64,000 nt of DNA from Conus ventricosus (taxonomy: Eukaryota > Mollusca > Gastropoda > Neogastropoda > Conidae). A program made the position numbers and the translations under genes. The DNA is taken from assembly GCA_018398815.1 (NCBI GenBank), contig CM031604.1, forward strand, positions 50,975,042 through 51,039,041, written 5' to 3'. The notes beneath the pieces were generated by a model. That model was given only the letters and a program-made list of their open reading frames with translations. It was not told where the DNA came from and searched no databases. Below, in pieces: positions 1 through 10,646 of this stretch. Positions within the stretch are counted from its first letter, which is position 1. Each line of letters starts with the position of its first letter.

Positions 1-154
1 TCAAACTGACATTCGCTGATGTCTGTGAAAGTAGTATTATCGTCAACGAAGGATGGGGGATAGAAATATGAAAAACGTCCACTTTTTGTCGTCTCTGCTT
101 CAGTGTGACGTTTGGCTTGCTGTGTGCACTTTCGAGTGGCAGTTTGCTATGTGT

Positions 155-168
<14 letters not shown>

Positions 169-185
<17 letters not shown>

Positions 186-186
186 G
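169..186. repeat. poly-G tract after a (GT)n run
   Basis: A (GT)n run starting near 151 passes directly into 18 uninterrupted G. It lies upstream of the kelch-like gene with no coding signal around it. It is one of eleven G or C runs of 18 or more bases in this window. Confidence 0.9.
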
Positions 187-419
187 TGTGTGACTGCTTT
201 TAATTCAGACAGGAGACAAACATGCTTCACCGCCTTTTAATTTCAGCGACTGCTTTCTTCCTCAGTGCAATGTTTTAAGGCTTACCTGACCTGTTGTCAA
301 TATGTACCTGTCCTTCAAGCACATAAACTTTCTCACCTTTTTCACAAACTGTGGCTCTGTGTGTCAAACCTTGTTTGCACAAATCCTGCTTACAATATTT
401 TCAACCATCTCTTGGGTTC

Positions 420-462
420 ACACACACACACACACACGCACACACACACACACAAAACAGAC

Positions 463-528
<66 letters not shown>
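420..528. repeat. (CA)n followed by (GA)n microsatellite
   Basis: About 35 bases of (CA)n with one CG interruption are followed by about 65 bases of (GA)n with occasional GG breaks. Long open frames cross the tract in several frames, but they are artefacts of the dinucleotide repeats. Confidence 0.95.
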
Positions 529-728
529 TATAAGAACTTGTATGAACCAACAACAAAAACCGCGAAGTAGGTACATGGGGCGTCTTTTTTTTGCTAAGGC
601 CCAACACACTGTTCCTTCTGATAGTTCTGATAGCTATGTCGCTGTGCCATTATAATTATGTTAACCCTATCATTCTGGAATTTGGAATCCACTCAACTTC
701 TATGGATGAATGGTGACTTAACCTGACT

Positions 729-763
729 TTACGTCAGCGATGACAAAATATGGAATGACGTCA
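729..763 (+). promoter_or_regulatory. paired CRE-type sites upstream of the kelch-like gene
   Basis: A perfect palindromic CRE (TGACGTCA) occupies 756-763 and a near match (TTACGTCA) occupies 729-736. They lie about 163 and 190 bases before the first ATG of the kelch-like gene. These octamers are the classic CREB/ATF binding sites. A promoter role is inferred from position and spacing; no TATA box is obvious and no transcription start can be fixed. Confidence 0.45.
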
Positions 764-925
764 AAGTAAATTCAAAACCCGCTATGCAGCATGTGAACGC
801 TCCATACCGACACATTTCAACGTGGCAATGCTTCTCGCCCTAAAAGCAAGCCAGGAGATGCGGTCAACCACCTGAGCCAACGACGATCTCGTTCTTCAAC
901 GTGAAGACATTGACTGACTTCGACT

Positions 926-1399
926 ATGGACTTTTTCTTGACCGATATCGAGTCTGATTCAGACTACATCTGTGGAAGGGACAATCAACAAACAGCGTCG
1001 TTGACCACCGGAAGACTGGAAGACCCGGGATGCCAAACACAGCTCTCCTGTTCCATTCAAGGATCCACGACCTTCGACACGTCGCTCATGGACGAAGACG
1101 ACATACCCACGAGGGACGCCGGTCTAGATCTCAGTTTTTCCAATAGCACTAGCGTCAGTAATGGCCTTGGCCTACCAAACGAACCAGGCAATGATACCAG
1201 CGTACGTTCTCACTCTCAGGACGATGTTGAACCTTCTACTTCCAGAATCACTCAACAAAACCCATGCAGCAGCGCATTCAAAAGGAAAAAGTCCAAAGCT
1301 AAACGGAGGAAACAGACTGAGAAATCTACTAACAACAACTCGCTCGACTTCCGGGAAAAAGTGCAGCAACTTGAGAATGGAGAATTCTACGAAGAAGAG
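926..1399 (+). CDS. kelch-like gene, first coding exon (disordered N-terminus)
   Basis: The frame opens with ATG at 926 (MDFFLTDIESDSD) and runs 158 codons to a consensus donor (GAG then GTAGGA), phase 0. The protein is acidic and Ser/Asn-rich, then has a basic cluster (KRKKSKAKRRK) that could act as a nuclear localisation signal, then an acidic end (GEFYEEE). No folded domain is visible. It precedes the BTB exon on the same strand and follows two CRE sites, so I take it as the N-terminus of the kelch-like protein. Its phase 0 donor does not match the BTB reading frame at 5000, so a missing small exon or an indel is needed. It could instead belong to a separate gene. Confidence 0.6.
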
Positions 1400-1744
1400 G
1401 TAGGATAAGTAGTAATAGTAGAAATAGCCCTATCTGCAGCAGTTACAGAGGTAACAGAAGCACTAATAGTGATGAGTGTTGCTATGATAGCAATAGTGAT
1501 AGACTAGTACTACTAGTGGTGGCAGCAACAGCAGCAGTACTAGCACAGTAGTTGTCAACTGACACGATGCCGTGGCCACATGGACTATATACCGATCTAT
1601 ATACCAACCGGTGTGTAGGCTACTCTCCAACTCTGTTGCACACGCACAACTGTTAATTCATCGAATTCCTAATGTCATATTCTATAATCTATATAAAAAA
1701 AATTCTGAAGCTATCGGAGATCATTCATCTGCTACTGCATCACA

Positions 1745-1746
<2 letters not shown>

Positions 1747-1804
<58 letters not shown>

Positions 1805-1826
1805 TATATATTATATATATATATAA
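1747..1826. repeat. (AT)n microsatellite
   Basis: Nearly pure alternating A and T for about 80 bases in the first intron of the kelch-like gene, with two small phase slips. Self-complementary and able to form cruciforms. Confidence 0.95.
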
Positions 1827-1996
1827 CAAACTAATAAATTCCAAGGATAAGTACCGAGCACCGTTCCAGCAACTTACAGAGCAGCTTGGTGTTGCAATGA
1901 CCGCAAGAAATATTGAATTATATAAACAAAGCTTGCTCTTATGTCTTAGATTGAAGAAATAGGGGGAGATACGCATACATATCTGCAGTGGTAGAA

Positions 1997-2808
1997 AAAG
2001 AAAAAGAAACACCCGAAGGTGCTGGGGTGGACCCAGAGAAGCACTGTCTTCACCTGCCTTTAGAGCAGTCCTGTACCACCCTTGGAGGCCTGCGCTGTGT
2101 TGACGATGGGTACAGGCACGCGCAGGACACTCCATTAAGATATCAAGGGACATAACTGCTCCTGAACAGAGGTAAATTAGACTACAGGATCCAGCTCATA
2201 ACAGCCTTAAAGTAGCATCCCCATGGGTGTACCAGCCCGTATTTCATGACTGCAGAGCCCACTGGCGAAAAACACCACCCTCCAGCTGCCGAGCACACCC
2301 CACAGACCCAACCACCCTGCCCACGGACAGATGAAGACAGTGCCACTCCAGACACAGCCAAGCTTTCGCCATACGGTCTTATGTGCCCTCAAGAGAGAAT
2401 CCAAAGTTGTAGTCTTTCCCACTGTCAACAGGACTTTCCCTGTGGTCAGCGAGTCTTTCCTCACCGTCACTGGACCTTTCTCCAGGGTCAGCCTAGTTAA
2501 GGCAAAGAAGAAAAAGAAACACCCGAAGGTGATGGGGTGGACCAGAGAAGCACTGTCTTCACCTGCCTTTAGAGCAGTCCTGTACCACCCTTGGAGGCCT
2601 GCGCTGTGTTGACGATGGGTACAGGCACGCGCAGGACACTCCATTAAGATATCAAGGGACATAACTGCTCCTGAACAGAGGTAAATTAGACTACAGGATG
2701 CAGCTCATAACAGCCTTAAAGTAGCATCCCCATGGGTGTACCAGCCCGTATTTCATGACTGCAGAGCCCACTGGCGAAAAACACCACCCCCCAGCTGCCG
2801 AGCACACA
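1997..2808. repeat. recent direct duplication, 509-bp period
   Basis: About 300 bases at 1997-2299 recur at 2507-2808 with only a few differences, such as a C gained or lost in the GGACCCAGAG stretch. The spacing is 509-510 bases, so this is a partial tandem duplication of about 1.6 copies. No gene is recognised in it. The near identity implies a young event or an assembly duplication. Confidence 0.9.
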
Positions 2809-3005
2809 TGATTCTGCCTAACTAACAGTATGTGCTTGAGTGGGTGAATGGGGAAAAATAAAATAAATGCTTCTCAAAATGAGCCTTCAGCAAGCTTATA
2901 TTCTCCAAGGGGGAGAGACATCCTCCAATAGGGAGGGAAACTCACTAACATATAACTCCTGGTCATATACCGATATTTCGAAACTTGGTTGTTTCTCCTA
3001 TATAT

Positions 3006-3054
3006 GCGTGTGTGTGTGTGTGTGTGTGTGGGGTGTGTGTGTGTGTGTGTGTGT
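3006..3054. repeat. (TG)n microsatellite
   Basis: (TG)n with one GGGG interruption, in intron 1 of the kelch-like gene. Confidence 0.95.
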
Positions 3055-3489
3055 TTACTATTCTTTTCATACGCATATTAAACAAAACGAGTAGACTTAA
3101 ATATTCTAAATTACACCCGGACAGAGTTACATATATTAATGAAACCAGTATATTGCACACTGTCAGATCTACACTACTACTGAACGTAGCAAAATAATCC
3201 TTCAGATTTTTCTTTAAAGAGAAACCATTCCATTTTTTTCTAGATTTTTCTGCTGCTGTTCTTAAAATTAGAATTGAATGATTCCAAATAAAAACCCTGA
3301 CTTAATGGTATTTGCAGTAATAACTACACACCTCCCCATCAATTGGTAGAATTTTTCTTAAACGGAGGTTGAATATGAGGCGCTTTTTATAGTGTAAGAC
3401 ATTCTACTGGCATTCTTTATATCACTTGCATGTCTCGGACATTGATAAATGTTTACAAAATTCTGCTACAGAAACCTCGCCTATATGAA

Positions 3490-3900
3490 ACAATGTTTCC
3501 TTTGCAATGCGCTGAACTGCATGTCAGCTCAATCACGAGTAGCACTAAGGAACGTGACTGAGCTCTGCTGTAAGAAAAATCTCGACAGATCGAAAGTTTT
3601 GTCAGATGGCCTGGATTTTTTTTTCTGCGACATTGGTAGTAGTGAAATATATCCGCATCACCTCAGTGTAGTCAGAGACGATAACCGCTGCACTGGATGT
3701 AATCCAGACAGAACGAACAGAGCAGACACCTGATCACTGGACCAGCAAAACTACATTTCTTGCTTATAAGAAACAATAGTCCGTTCCAAGCGCTGAACTT
3801 TATTTCAGCTCAGTCACGAGTGTATCTAAGGACGTGCCTGACCTCTGCTGCAAGAAAAACATCGGTTGTACGAAAGTTTTGTCAGCTGGCCAGGCCCCCC
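3490..3900. repeat. diverged direct repeat pair
   Basis: Segment 3490-3622 resembles 3769-3900. Both have GCGCTGAACT, a TCAGCTCA(A/G)TCACGAGT core, CTCTGCTG(T/C)AAGAAAAA and GAAAGTTTTGTCAG in the same order. The copies are clearly old. They look like two copies of one dispersed repeat, or an old local duplication, and neither codes for protein. Confidence 0.6.
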
Positions 3901-3916
3901 CCCCCCCCCCCCCCCC
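3895..3916. repeat. poly-C tract
   Basis: Twenty-two uninterrupted C (poly-G on the - strand), just after the second copy of the diverged direct repeat. Confidence 0.95.
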
Positions 3917-3929
3917 TCTCCTTCCCCGT

Positions 3930-4160
3930 AGCATCTTGTATGTTCCCCAATAAATTGCCCTTAAAGGTAAACTTGACGTATTTCTTAGCACCCATGTTTT
4001 CCCAGAAGAATTTGTCCCTGAAGGTAAGCTTGACGTATACACCGTAGCACCCTATGTGTTCCCAGCAGAATTCACCCCTGAATGAAATGTCTGACGTATT
4101 CAACCGATGTTTTCTAGCACCTTACGTGTCCTCTAAATAAACTCTTCCCTAAGAAAAGCC
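3930..4160. repeat. degenerate ~60-bp tandem repeat
   Basis: Four imperfect units each carry TAGCAcc, a TGTtCCC block, a CCCTgAA(g) block and TTGACGTAT or CTGACGTATT. The units start near 3930, 3986, 4043 and 4112. Each of the first three contains GACGTA, a half CRE. No coding frame spans them. Confidence 0.55.
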
Positions 4161-4598
4161 GGATTTTTCTTTTTTTTTTCCCGGTGGTGGGGGGTGGGGG
4201 GTAAGGTGCTTTGTGTTTCCCGAATATTTTGTACCCAAAAGCCCTGTTTTTTTGTTTGTTTTTTGTTTGTTTGTTTTTTTAAAAGTATTTCTTTATTGAA
4301 CAGATGTGTACATAAACAAATTATTGAATTGAAGCAACAACAAGCACATGCTTATAATGTGCTCAGTGACGGAAAATTTAACAAGAAAAAACACATTGGC
4401 GATTGCACAATCAACATTGATACGTGCGGGAGAAAGAAAAATACTGAATATCATATGGGAAAATTTGTAGTTAATCTTGATTTAAATCAAAAGACAGGAA
4501 AGAAGATAGAACAGATCAGAAGAATCTAACAGCGATGCAACTAGGCAATCTACACAACAAATACCATGATTCCCCATGCACCGAACATACACAAATTT

Positions 4599-4677
<79 letters not shown>

Positions 4678-4678
4678 G
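4599..4678. repeat. (AC)n then (GA)n microsatellite
   Basis: About 44 bases of (AC)n followed by about 35 bases of (GA)n, in the same order as the pair at 420-528. Confidence 0.95.
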
Positions 4679-4860
4679 GATCGTCCCGTCTCATAAATCA
4701 CCAAAGAGCCCAGCCCTGTTCCACTGATATTTTGTACCCAAAATCCCGGTATATTTTTTCAATCCAATTTGTTTTCAAAACATTTTTTTTAATTTCCTTA
4801 CACAAAAAAGATATCACATCCCCCCGTGCATCTTTGTGGCATAAGTGAAAGGCAGGTCTG

Positions 4861-4931
4861 TGTTGTAACACCCCAGAAGTACTCCCGCCGCCCCCAGAAG
4901 TACTCCTGGGGGGTACTTTTGGGTTGTTACA
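4861..4931. repeat. imperfect palindrome between short direct repeats
   Basis: GTAACACCCCAGAAGTAC on the left pairs with GTACTTTTGGGTTGTTAC on the right, about 70 bases end to end. It is flanked by two copies of TAAGTGAAAGGC (near 4844 and 4939). It lies about 70 bases before the BTB exon acceptor. It could be a small foldback element remnant; function unknown. Confidence 0.5.
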
Positions 4932-4999
4932 GTGGCCTAAGTGAAAGGCCTGTTCTTTCATTCCTCCACCTCTTCAAGCGATAGTTGTTCCCATTTCAG

Positions 5000-5292
5000 T
5001 GTACGTCTGCACCATGGCGTGTATGTATCCCTGCACTAATGGATGCAAGCGCCCCCCCACCCCACATCCTATCCTACTTTCGTGACAGACAAAGCCCGAG
5101 GACTGTGCCGACCTGCCTGTCGACCGTCGGCCGTCCTCCTGGGAGACTGGCAGACCCTTTGAGCTGGAGATCACCCCCCAAAACGTGGACATATGCTGAT
5201 CAGCGCGCGCTTCTACCACCAGGACCAAGTGGTCCGTCTGTGCAAAGAGCTGCTGCTTCGCTGTGACGTGCAGAGGGCGCTGTACTTTAGGT
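5000..5292 (+). CDS. kelch-like gene, BTB domain exon (frame broken)
   Basis: A good acceptor (CCCATTTCAG) precedes 5000. The exon encodes a BTB/POZ fold in pieces. Early on a VRLHHGVYVSLH segment and an MDASAPPPHILSYF segment match the strand and the H-x-vLaA-S-yF part of BTB. Later ELEITPQNV and ISARFYHQDQVVRLCKELLL match the 'eNV-LL-AA-lq--V---C-eFL' helices. These pieces are in different frames. One break falls near 5035, one between about 5080 and 5140, and a dinucleotide AT gain sits near 5191 (GTGGACATATGCTG). No single frame spans the domain. The end is either 5290 or 5292; 5292 (phase 1) fits the next exon. Either sequence error or loss of function. Confidence 0.65.
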
Positions 5293-5874
5293 GTGTGGGT
5301 CCAGGTCCGTTCTCGATGTGTCCGTGTGAGTAAGCCATTGTGAAATCTGGGCATCTGGTACGAGTGAATTTACGTGCGTTGCACGCGTAGGTTTGGATGT
5401 TTGACATGATGCAAATATGCATATGCAAGTATGAATGTATGTATGCGACGGGGATAAGCGCGCGCCGGGTGGTATAGTAATAGTTCTGCTTGAGATTGCT
5501 GCAAAAATTCAGTAAAATAATGTCCTCTAACAGTGCAGTGAGAGATGAGGGGTCAGGCATAATTAGACAGTATGTATGTTTGAGAAACAGCAAACCGATC
5601 ACACTTGTCCTTCTCATACTAGTGCATTGTCAGGTGATTTGCTGATAATGACGGAAAACTATCAAAATGAAAGCTATTCAGATAATGAAAAACCATTAAC
5701 AATCCTCTCACTTGCAGTCATGAAGATGTAAGATATGGCGGGGAAGGGGGGAATAATTTGTTGTTGTTGTTGTTTTTTATAAATCAGTCGAAACTCTGTA
5801 TGACAAAATGACAAATTCAAACCTTTTTTGAATTGCCAAAACGCTTGTTTTAACCGCAGAGAGTGAGAGAGAGA

Positions 5875-5893
5875 GGGGGGGGGGGGGGGGGGG
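5875..5893. repeat. poly-G tract
   Basis: Nineteen G directly after a (GA)n stretch, about 130 bases before the BACK exon of the kelch-like gene. Confidence 0.95.
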
Positions 5894-6022
5894 ATACAGA
5901 CCCCTTTTTCAAGATTTCTCACAGGATTGGCTTGCAGTGGAGGTCAATACATGCCTCAATCAAGCTGTGCATAACTGAGCACAGAAAGCTGTGGAAGATC
6001 CCGACTGTTAAGCGTCTGTCAG

Positions 6023-6249
6023 GCACTCTTATACCTTATGACAAAACACTGATGACGTGCAACGGCTTTACCATGAAATGTTTCCACCTTATGAGCAGAT
6101 TCGTGGCAGAAAAGCACGAGCTCGCAGATATCGTCCCATACCTGGTGGACTTCGTGCGGGCTTACTTCACCTCTGTCGTCCGCACTCACAGCTTTCTGGG
6201 CCTGGGGCTGAGCCAGCTTAAAATTCTTCTGTCTGATGATTTCCTGAAG
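6023..6249 (+). CDS. kelch-like gene, BACK domain exon 1
   Basis: The exon encodes the first half of the BACK domain. HLMSRFVAEKHELADI corresponds to the 'a---f-l--L---a--fi' helices, and HSFLGLGLSQLKILLSDDFL to the conserved 'FL-L----L--LLSSD-L-V' segment. It ends at a consensus donor (AAG then GTATGA), phase 0, and joins cleanly to VESELDVFHAV in the next exon. The 5' edge is uncertain. The acceptor CTGTCAG before 6023 gives phase 1 and fits an end of the BTB exon at 5292; an alternative acceptor before 5985 gives phase 2 and fits 5290. Confidence 0.8.
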
Positions 6250-7250
6250 GTATGATGTCCAACATAACAACGGCCTTTCAGGTTCATATGAATCATCAGA
6301 ACATTTTCAGAAATCGCTGAATCGCATCTATACAACCTAACATCACACACACATACACACGCACACGCACACACACAAACACACACTTTGGGTGGGGGGG
6401 GGGGGGATGGGGGTGGTAGTGGAGGGTGGGGGTAAACGTTTACAGGTGAAAGAAATCTTTTCTTATGTGGCGCTGAATATTTTTTATCCAGCGCACCATA
6501 ATGAGTGACGTCCTATTACTTGCATAGTACATTCTGAGCAATTTTTACTTGTGTGCGTGCGTGCGTGTGTGTGTGTGATTAAATATCAGTTCCGGGTTAT
6601 TTCAAATACAAATCAGTTCCTTAATAAATACGAACCAAGAACGGAACGTGTATAAGTGATAACATAGCCCGAAAAAAGAAAACATTAATATCAATGTGAG
6701 AGCGAAAGAAAATGCGTATGCTGTCGGTCACGCAGAAGGGATTTTAAAAGAGGGGAAACGGCATTCATTCAGAAACAGGGCAGCTTCTGTAGAAATTGGT
6801 GAAGTATGTGCAACCACTACTGCCACCTTCCCCATCCTTCCTGTGCGCATTTTGGTAGTTGCAGACAGGTCGAGTTCATTTCTTCAAACAACAACAACAA
6901 AAAGAAAAAAAGATGAACGTGATGCGCTCGCATCGCTGATTTGTAGGAATAAATAGAAAGGCTGAAATGCGTTTTAACCTTTTCTATAAACTGAAAAGAG
7001 ATACCGTGTGGTGTACACATGCTCGCAATATATTCCTGATGAAAAGAGAAAAAAAAACCCGGCATATTGGTTAAAATGGAACTTCTTCAAATTCAAGATT
7101 ATTGTTTGTAAATCAATTCACAAACGACTGGATTTCGTGCCGAGACAGAGCAGACAAGTCCGAAGGTCAGTCTACAGCAGTTTAAACTCTTAAAACTTTA
7201 ACTTTGTGGTTTTATAAATAACAAGGAAATGTTCCATTATCATAAAACAC

Positions 7251-7252
<2 letters not shown>

Positions 7253-7301
<49 letters not shown>
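7253..7301. repeat. (CA)n microsatellite
   Basis: Pure (CA)n for about 48 bases within an intron of the kelch-like gene. Confidence 0.95.
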
Positions 7302-7563
7302 GCGTGAAACACGAAACACACTGACACCTGTGTGCAAAAACCTGTGTGCTCGGTAAAACACTAAAGAAAATTGAAGAAAGAAAAATGATGGTTTACTTAC
7401 CCAGTTATTTTCTCATTCTAACGTCAACTCTTTACTTGGGATTACCACAGTGACGAAAGGGGGCTTACAATCTAGTACTTTGTCACTTGCGTTTGCTTTG
7501 AACTTGTCAGATGGTGCAAAACTCAATCTATCACAGGTTTTGTCTGACCTAAAAAGTGTTCCT

Positions 7564-7942
7564 TAGTGACTCCTTCTTTCTTTGAGTGTCCACCTTCATC
7601 GAGTTGAAGATTCTGACACTTTTGTGTGTATGACCGTTTTCTATCGTGCCATTAAGGCAGCCATACTCCAACTTCGGGGAAGGTGCATGCTATGTGTAAC
7701 GTGTCTTCCATACCAACGGCCGTTCTCTTCCGAAAGTTGGTGATGGGATTTTACGTGTGTGAAAGATGTGCGTGCGTTCACACACGGAACCTCGGTTTAT
7801 AGTCTCATTCGAAGGACTGTATGGGGAATGGAGTCAGAACCAATGTTAACTCCGAGGGAAAAATCCCCCTGTAAAGAAATTCCAACCCGTAACCTCAGGA
7901 TCACGAGTCCGGCGCTCTACCAACTGAGCTATTCCGGCCCCA
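7564..7942 (-). repeat. tRNA-headed SINE, family B (- orientation)
   Basis: Read on the - strand it starts GGGGCCGGAATAGCTCA with an A box (TAGCTCAGTTGG) and a degenerate B box, as in a tRNA. A body with TATAAACCGAGGTTCCGTG and CATACCAACGGCC follows, then a tail ending in AAAGAAAGAAGG. A close copy in opposite orientation lies at 21330-21725. Such heads carry an internal RNA polymerase III promoter. I call it a SINE rather than a tRNA gene because the cloverleaf is imperfect and the same long body follows both copies. Confidence 0.8.
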
Positions 7943-8763
7943 AATTTCAAATGAAGTCCATTACGAAAACGGAAACGTATCACTTATAACGATCTGTCTC
8001 ATCTCTCTCAAAGCCGAATTCTCTTTCTCTGTCGAAGAGTTTTTTCTTCAAGTTTTCCTGTTTTTCAAAACACTTCAGCTTTGAAGTGTTCGACGACCAA
8101 CAAGCTATCCAAGTCCTGACCAGACATCACAGACGATGCGTAACTTCTGTCACAGTGTGAATGTCTGACCCGCTTCAACCTGACATCTTATCGACTGTAT
8201 ATTGCTGGAGCAGCAGACGATAGTTGCAATGAACAAAACTTCGCGCGACAAAATGAATCATGGGAAAATAGGCCTAGTAGTCGACTTACTTTTAAACGCT
8301 TGCAGACGATAAAATCAGTCAAAAAAACTTCAGGTCTTACGATCTTTTGGAAAGAATCCGATTGGATCATTGGAAGTAGGTCAACCAATCAACGTCAAGT
8401 CTTGTTAAAGTTGCGGGACTGAATATGCAACTGTCTGCCTTTGTAGAGTAGGAGGCCAAAAGATAAAATGTTGTTGTTTTAAAATGAAACAGAAAATCGT
8501 GTGACTAAAAAAATAAACTACTCCCTACGTTTCGCGTGAGTATAAATTAAGTAAGTATCCTGTGTTTTCTCTCAATATTCAGTAATTTTATGGAAGTAGT
8601 TGAAAGTAAGCACGATCTCTGCTTGTTTAAAACACCAATAGACGCCCCCACCCAGTGGAACCAATCCAGCCCCAACCTTTGGTCACTTCCGTGCGACTGT
8701 CACCAAAACATCGACCACAACATTTCACTCCCACAAGAAGTTTAGGACAAACACACGCTCGCA

Positions 8764-8764
<1 letters not shown>

Positions 8765-8822
<58 letters not shown>
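8765..8822. repeat. (CT)n microsatellite
   Basis: About 58 bases of pure (CT)n in an intron of the kelch-like gene. Confidence 0.95.
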
Positions 8823-8828
<6 letters not shown>

Positions 8829-9004
8829 AAGCACGCATTATCACTGAAACACTTTATCAAATCTCTTCAGGATCAGGATCAGGATCAGGGGCGTTGTATC
8901 AATACAACTTAGCCTATTTAGGCTTTTTACGCCCCTTCTGTATGTATATATCCTTTTTTTTTTTTTTTCATAACCGTTGGTCCAGTCATAGGCTAGCTCA
9001 GACT

Positions 9005-9760
9005 TATTATCCATCAAATTCATATCTAATTTTTGTTAATAATTCATGTTTATCTATGAGGTTCTTGAACACATTAATACTAGGTGCACGTTTGATGTTA
9101 AGTGTTAGTTTATTCCAAAAGTTGGTTACTCTATTAGTAAAAGTAAATTTTCTTAAATTCGTTCTAGAATATTGTTTAAATATCTTATCTTCACTGTTCC
9201 TTGTAACATTCTTCTGCGGAGTACAAAAAAAGCGTGCTTTATCAACATCATCAATTTCATTAAATATCTTGTATGCCTGAATCAAGTCACCTCTTATTCT
9301 TCTTGCCTTAAGTGTTGGAAGTTGCAGATATTTTAATCTTTCTGATATGAGTAATCTTTTACATTATGAATCATTTTGGTTGCTCTTCTTTGTACTGTTC
9401 TAGAGCTTCTGATTGTCTCTTTAGCATTGGATACCATACAGTGTTGCCATATTCAAGAACAGGTCTAACTAGTGTCTTATATAATTGCAAAAAAGTGTCC
9501 TTTTCCATAAATGTAAAGGTTCTTTTTATATTCCAATCATTCTGTTAGCTTTATTAATACTATTTACAATATGATTGTCAAATAATAAGTTTTTGTCAAA
9601 AGTCACACCTAGGTCTTTCTCTTCTTCACATTTAGATACTTTTATTTCCTTGCCCCCAATTTTCATTATATACTCCTTTTGTGGGTTTGTTTTACCAATA
9701 TGAAGTACTTTACATTTTTTCTGCATTAAAATATGGTTCCCAAAGTATATATATATCAAA
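9005..9760 (-). mobile_element. decayed LINE reverse transcriptase C-terminal part
   Basis: On the - strand, fragments follow the order of the end of a CR1/jockey-type ORF2. They are KVLHIGKTNPQKEY with a DLGVTFDKNLLFDNH segment (9526-9730), an EYG-x-TVW block and a 'RLKYLQLPTLKARRIRGDL' block (9290-9440), then QAYKIFNEIDDVDKARFF and NFWNKLTL-x-IKRAPSINVFK (9007-9285). Stops and frame changes separate the pieces. It is a dead fossil in a kelch-like gene intron, of a different family from the two + strand LINEs in this window. Confidence 0.8.
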
Positions 9761-9907
9761 TATATCCAAATACATGCGAATACGAATCATTGCCTCGTGT
9801 GCGTGCGTGCGTGTGTATGTGTGCACAAAAACATTTGCCTGTGTGGCTGTGTGTGTGTGTGTGTGCGCGCGCGCGTACGTGCGTGCGCGCGCGTGTGTAT
9901 GATGAAG

Positions 9908-10110
9908 GTGGAAAGCGAGCTGGACGTGTTCCACGCGGTGCTCGCCTGGATCGACCACTGCAAGCACGCGCGTATCAAACAGGTGGGAGAGGCGATGGCC
10001 CTTGTGCGCTTCCATCACATCCACCCTGATGACATCGTTCGCCACGTTGAACCCCACAAGAACTACTTCAGGGGCCCAGGGGGGCGGGAGGTGCTCCTTA
10101 GCATCTACAG
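9908..10110 (+). CDS. kelch-like gene, BACK domain exon 2
   Basis: It encodes VESELDVFHAVLAWIDHC, the diagnostic BACK motif 'V-sE--vF-Av--Wi', then MALVRFHHIHPDDIVRHV, the 'l---vRf--i-p--L---v' helix, and ends EVLLSIY. The acceptor AG precedes GTGGAAAGC in a TG/CG-rich tract. The donor is CTACAG then GTCAGG, phase 2. The phase fits both the acceptor at 10432 and the kelch acceptor at 22897. The frame is intact throughout its 67 codons. Confidence 0.9.
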
Positions 10111-10431
10111 GTCAGGGAGGAGAGAAGAAGCAACAGACAACATAGCACGCAGTTAGAACTGCGCTCTTTCGATATGCTCTCTTACGATATAGGTGATTAT
10201 GATGTTGATAATGGAGGAGGCGGTGGCAGTCATAATGAAAGTTACTCCTTAGTTTTCTAGGTTATACACATTTCAGCGCAGACGTAGATATCGCCCCACC
10301 TCATTTCTCCCTCCGAGTTATCCAAATTTTGATGCAGATGCTCGTGTCACTTCTGCTCTCCTCATCTCCTCTCCTCTCTTTCTCTCTCTCCACTCCACAC
10401 TCCACTACTACTCACTCCTCTCCTCTACCAG

Positions 10432-10646
10432 TTCTCACCAGCGCATCATCTCTCACGCACACAGCTACTACCACAGTGCAGGACCGCATGGAAGTATATC
10501 AGATGTTCTCGAAAATCAGATGGACAGACACATACCTCCTTGTTCCACAACCGACTTGCCAACCTCGTTCGCTCGCGCACTTCACCGGCGAGAGATTCTC
10601 TTGTCTGCTTTCAGCCAAGGGCCTGATATGTTGGATTGACTTGAGG
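10432..10646 (+). CDS. candidate kelch-locus exon with a stop just before its donor
   Basis: A long pyrimidine tract (10370-10428) and ACCAG precede 10432, and a perfect donor (TTGAG then GTGAGT) follows 10646. Joined in phase 2 to the BACK exon it stays open for about 68 codons, including SISDVLENQMDRHIPP and LHRREILLSAFSQGPDMLD, and then meets TGA two codons before the donor. Beyond the stop the donor phase is 0, which is the phase of the Ser/Gln-rich exon at 13809. So it is either an alternative 3' end, giving a BTB-BACK protein without kelch repeats if read through and polyadenylated, or a linking exon with one stop error. No domain is recognised. Confidence 0.4.

Larger units (their letters stand above)
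6250..9907 (+). other. kelch-like gene intron with repeats only
   Basis: No exon-like frame is seen. The intron holds CA/GT tracts (6345-6385, 6550-6578), a long (CA)n at 7253-7301, a tRNA-headed SINE in - orientation (7564-7942), a (CT)n tract (8765-8822) and a decayed - strand LINE end (9005-9760). The acceptor at its end is a TG/CG-rich run rather than a normal pyrimidine tract. Confidence 0.7.

Noticed and set aside
7860..7942. tRNA gene on the - strand (and its + strand twin at 21330)
   Set aside because: The head has an A box, but the B box and stems are degraded and the same long body with an A-rich tail follows both copies, so these are SINEs.
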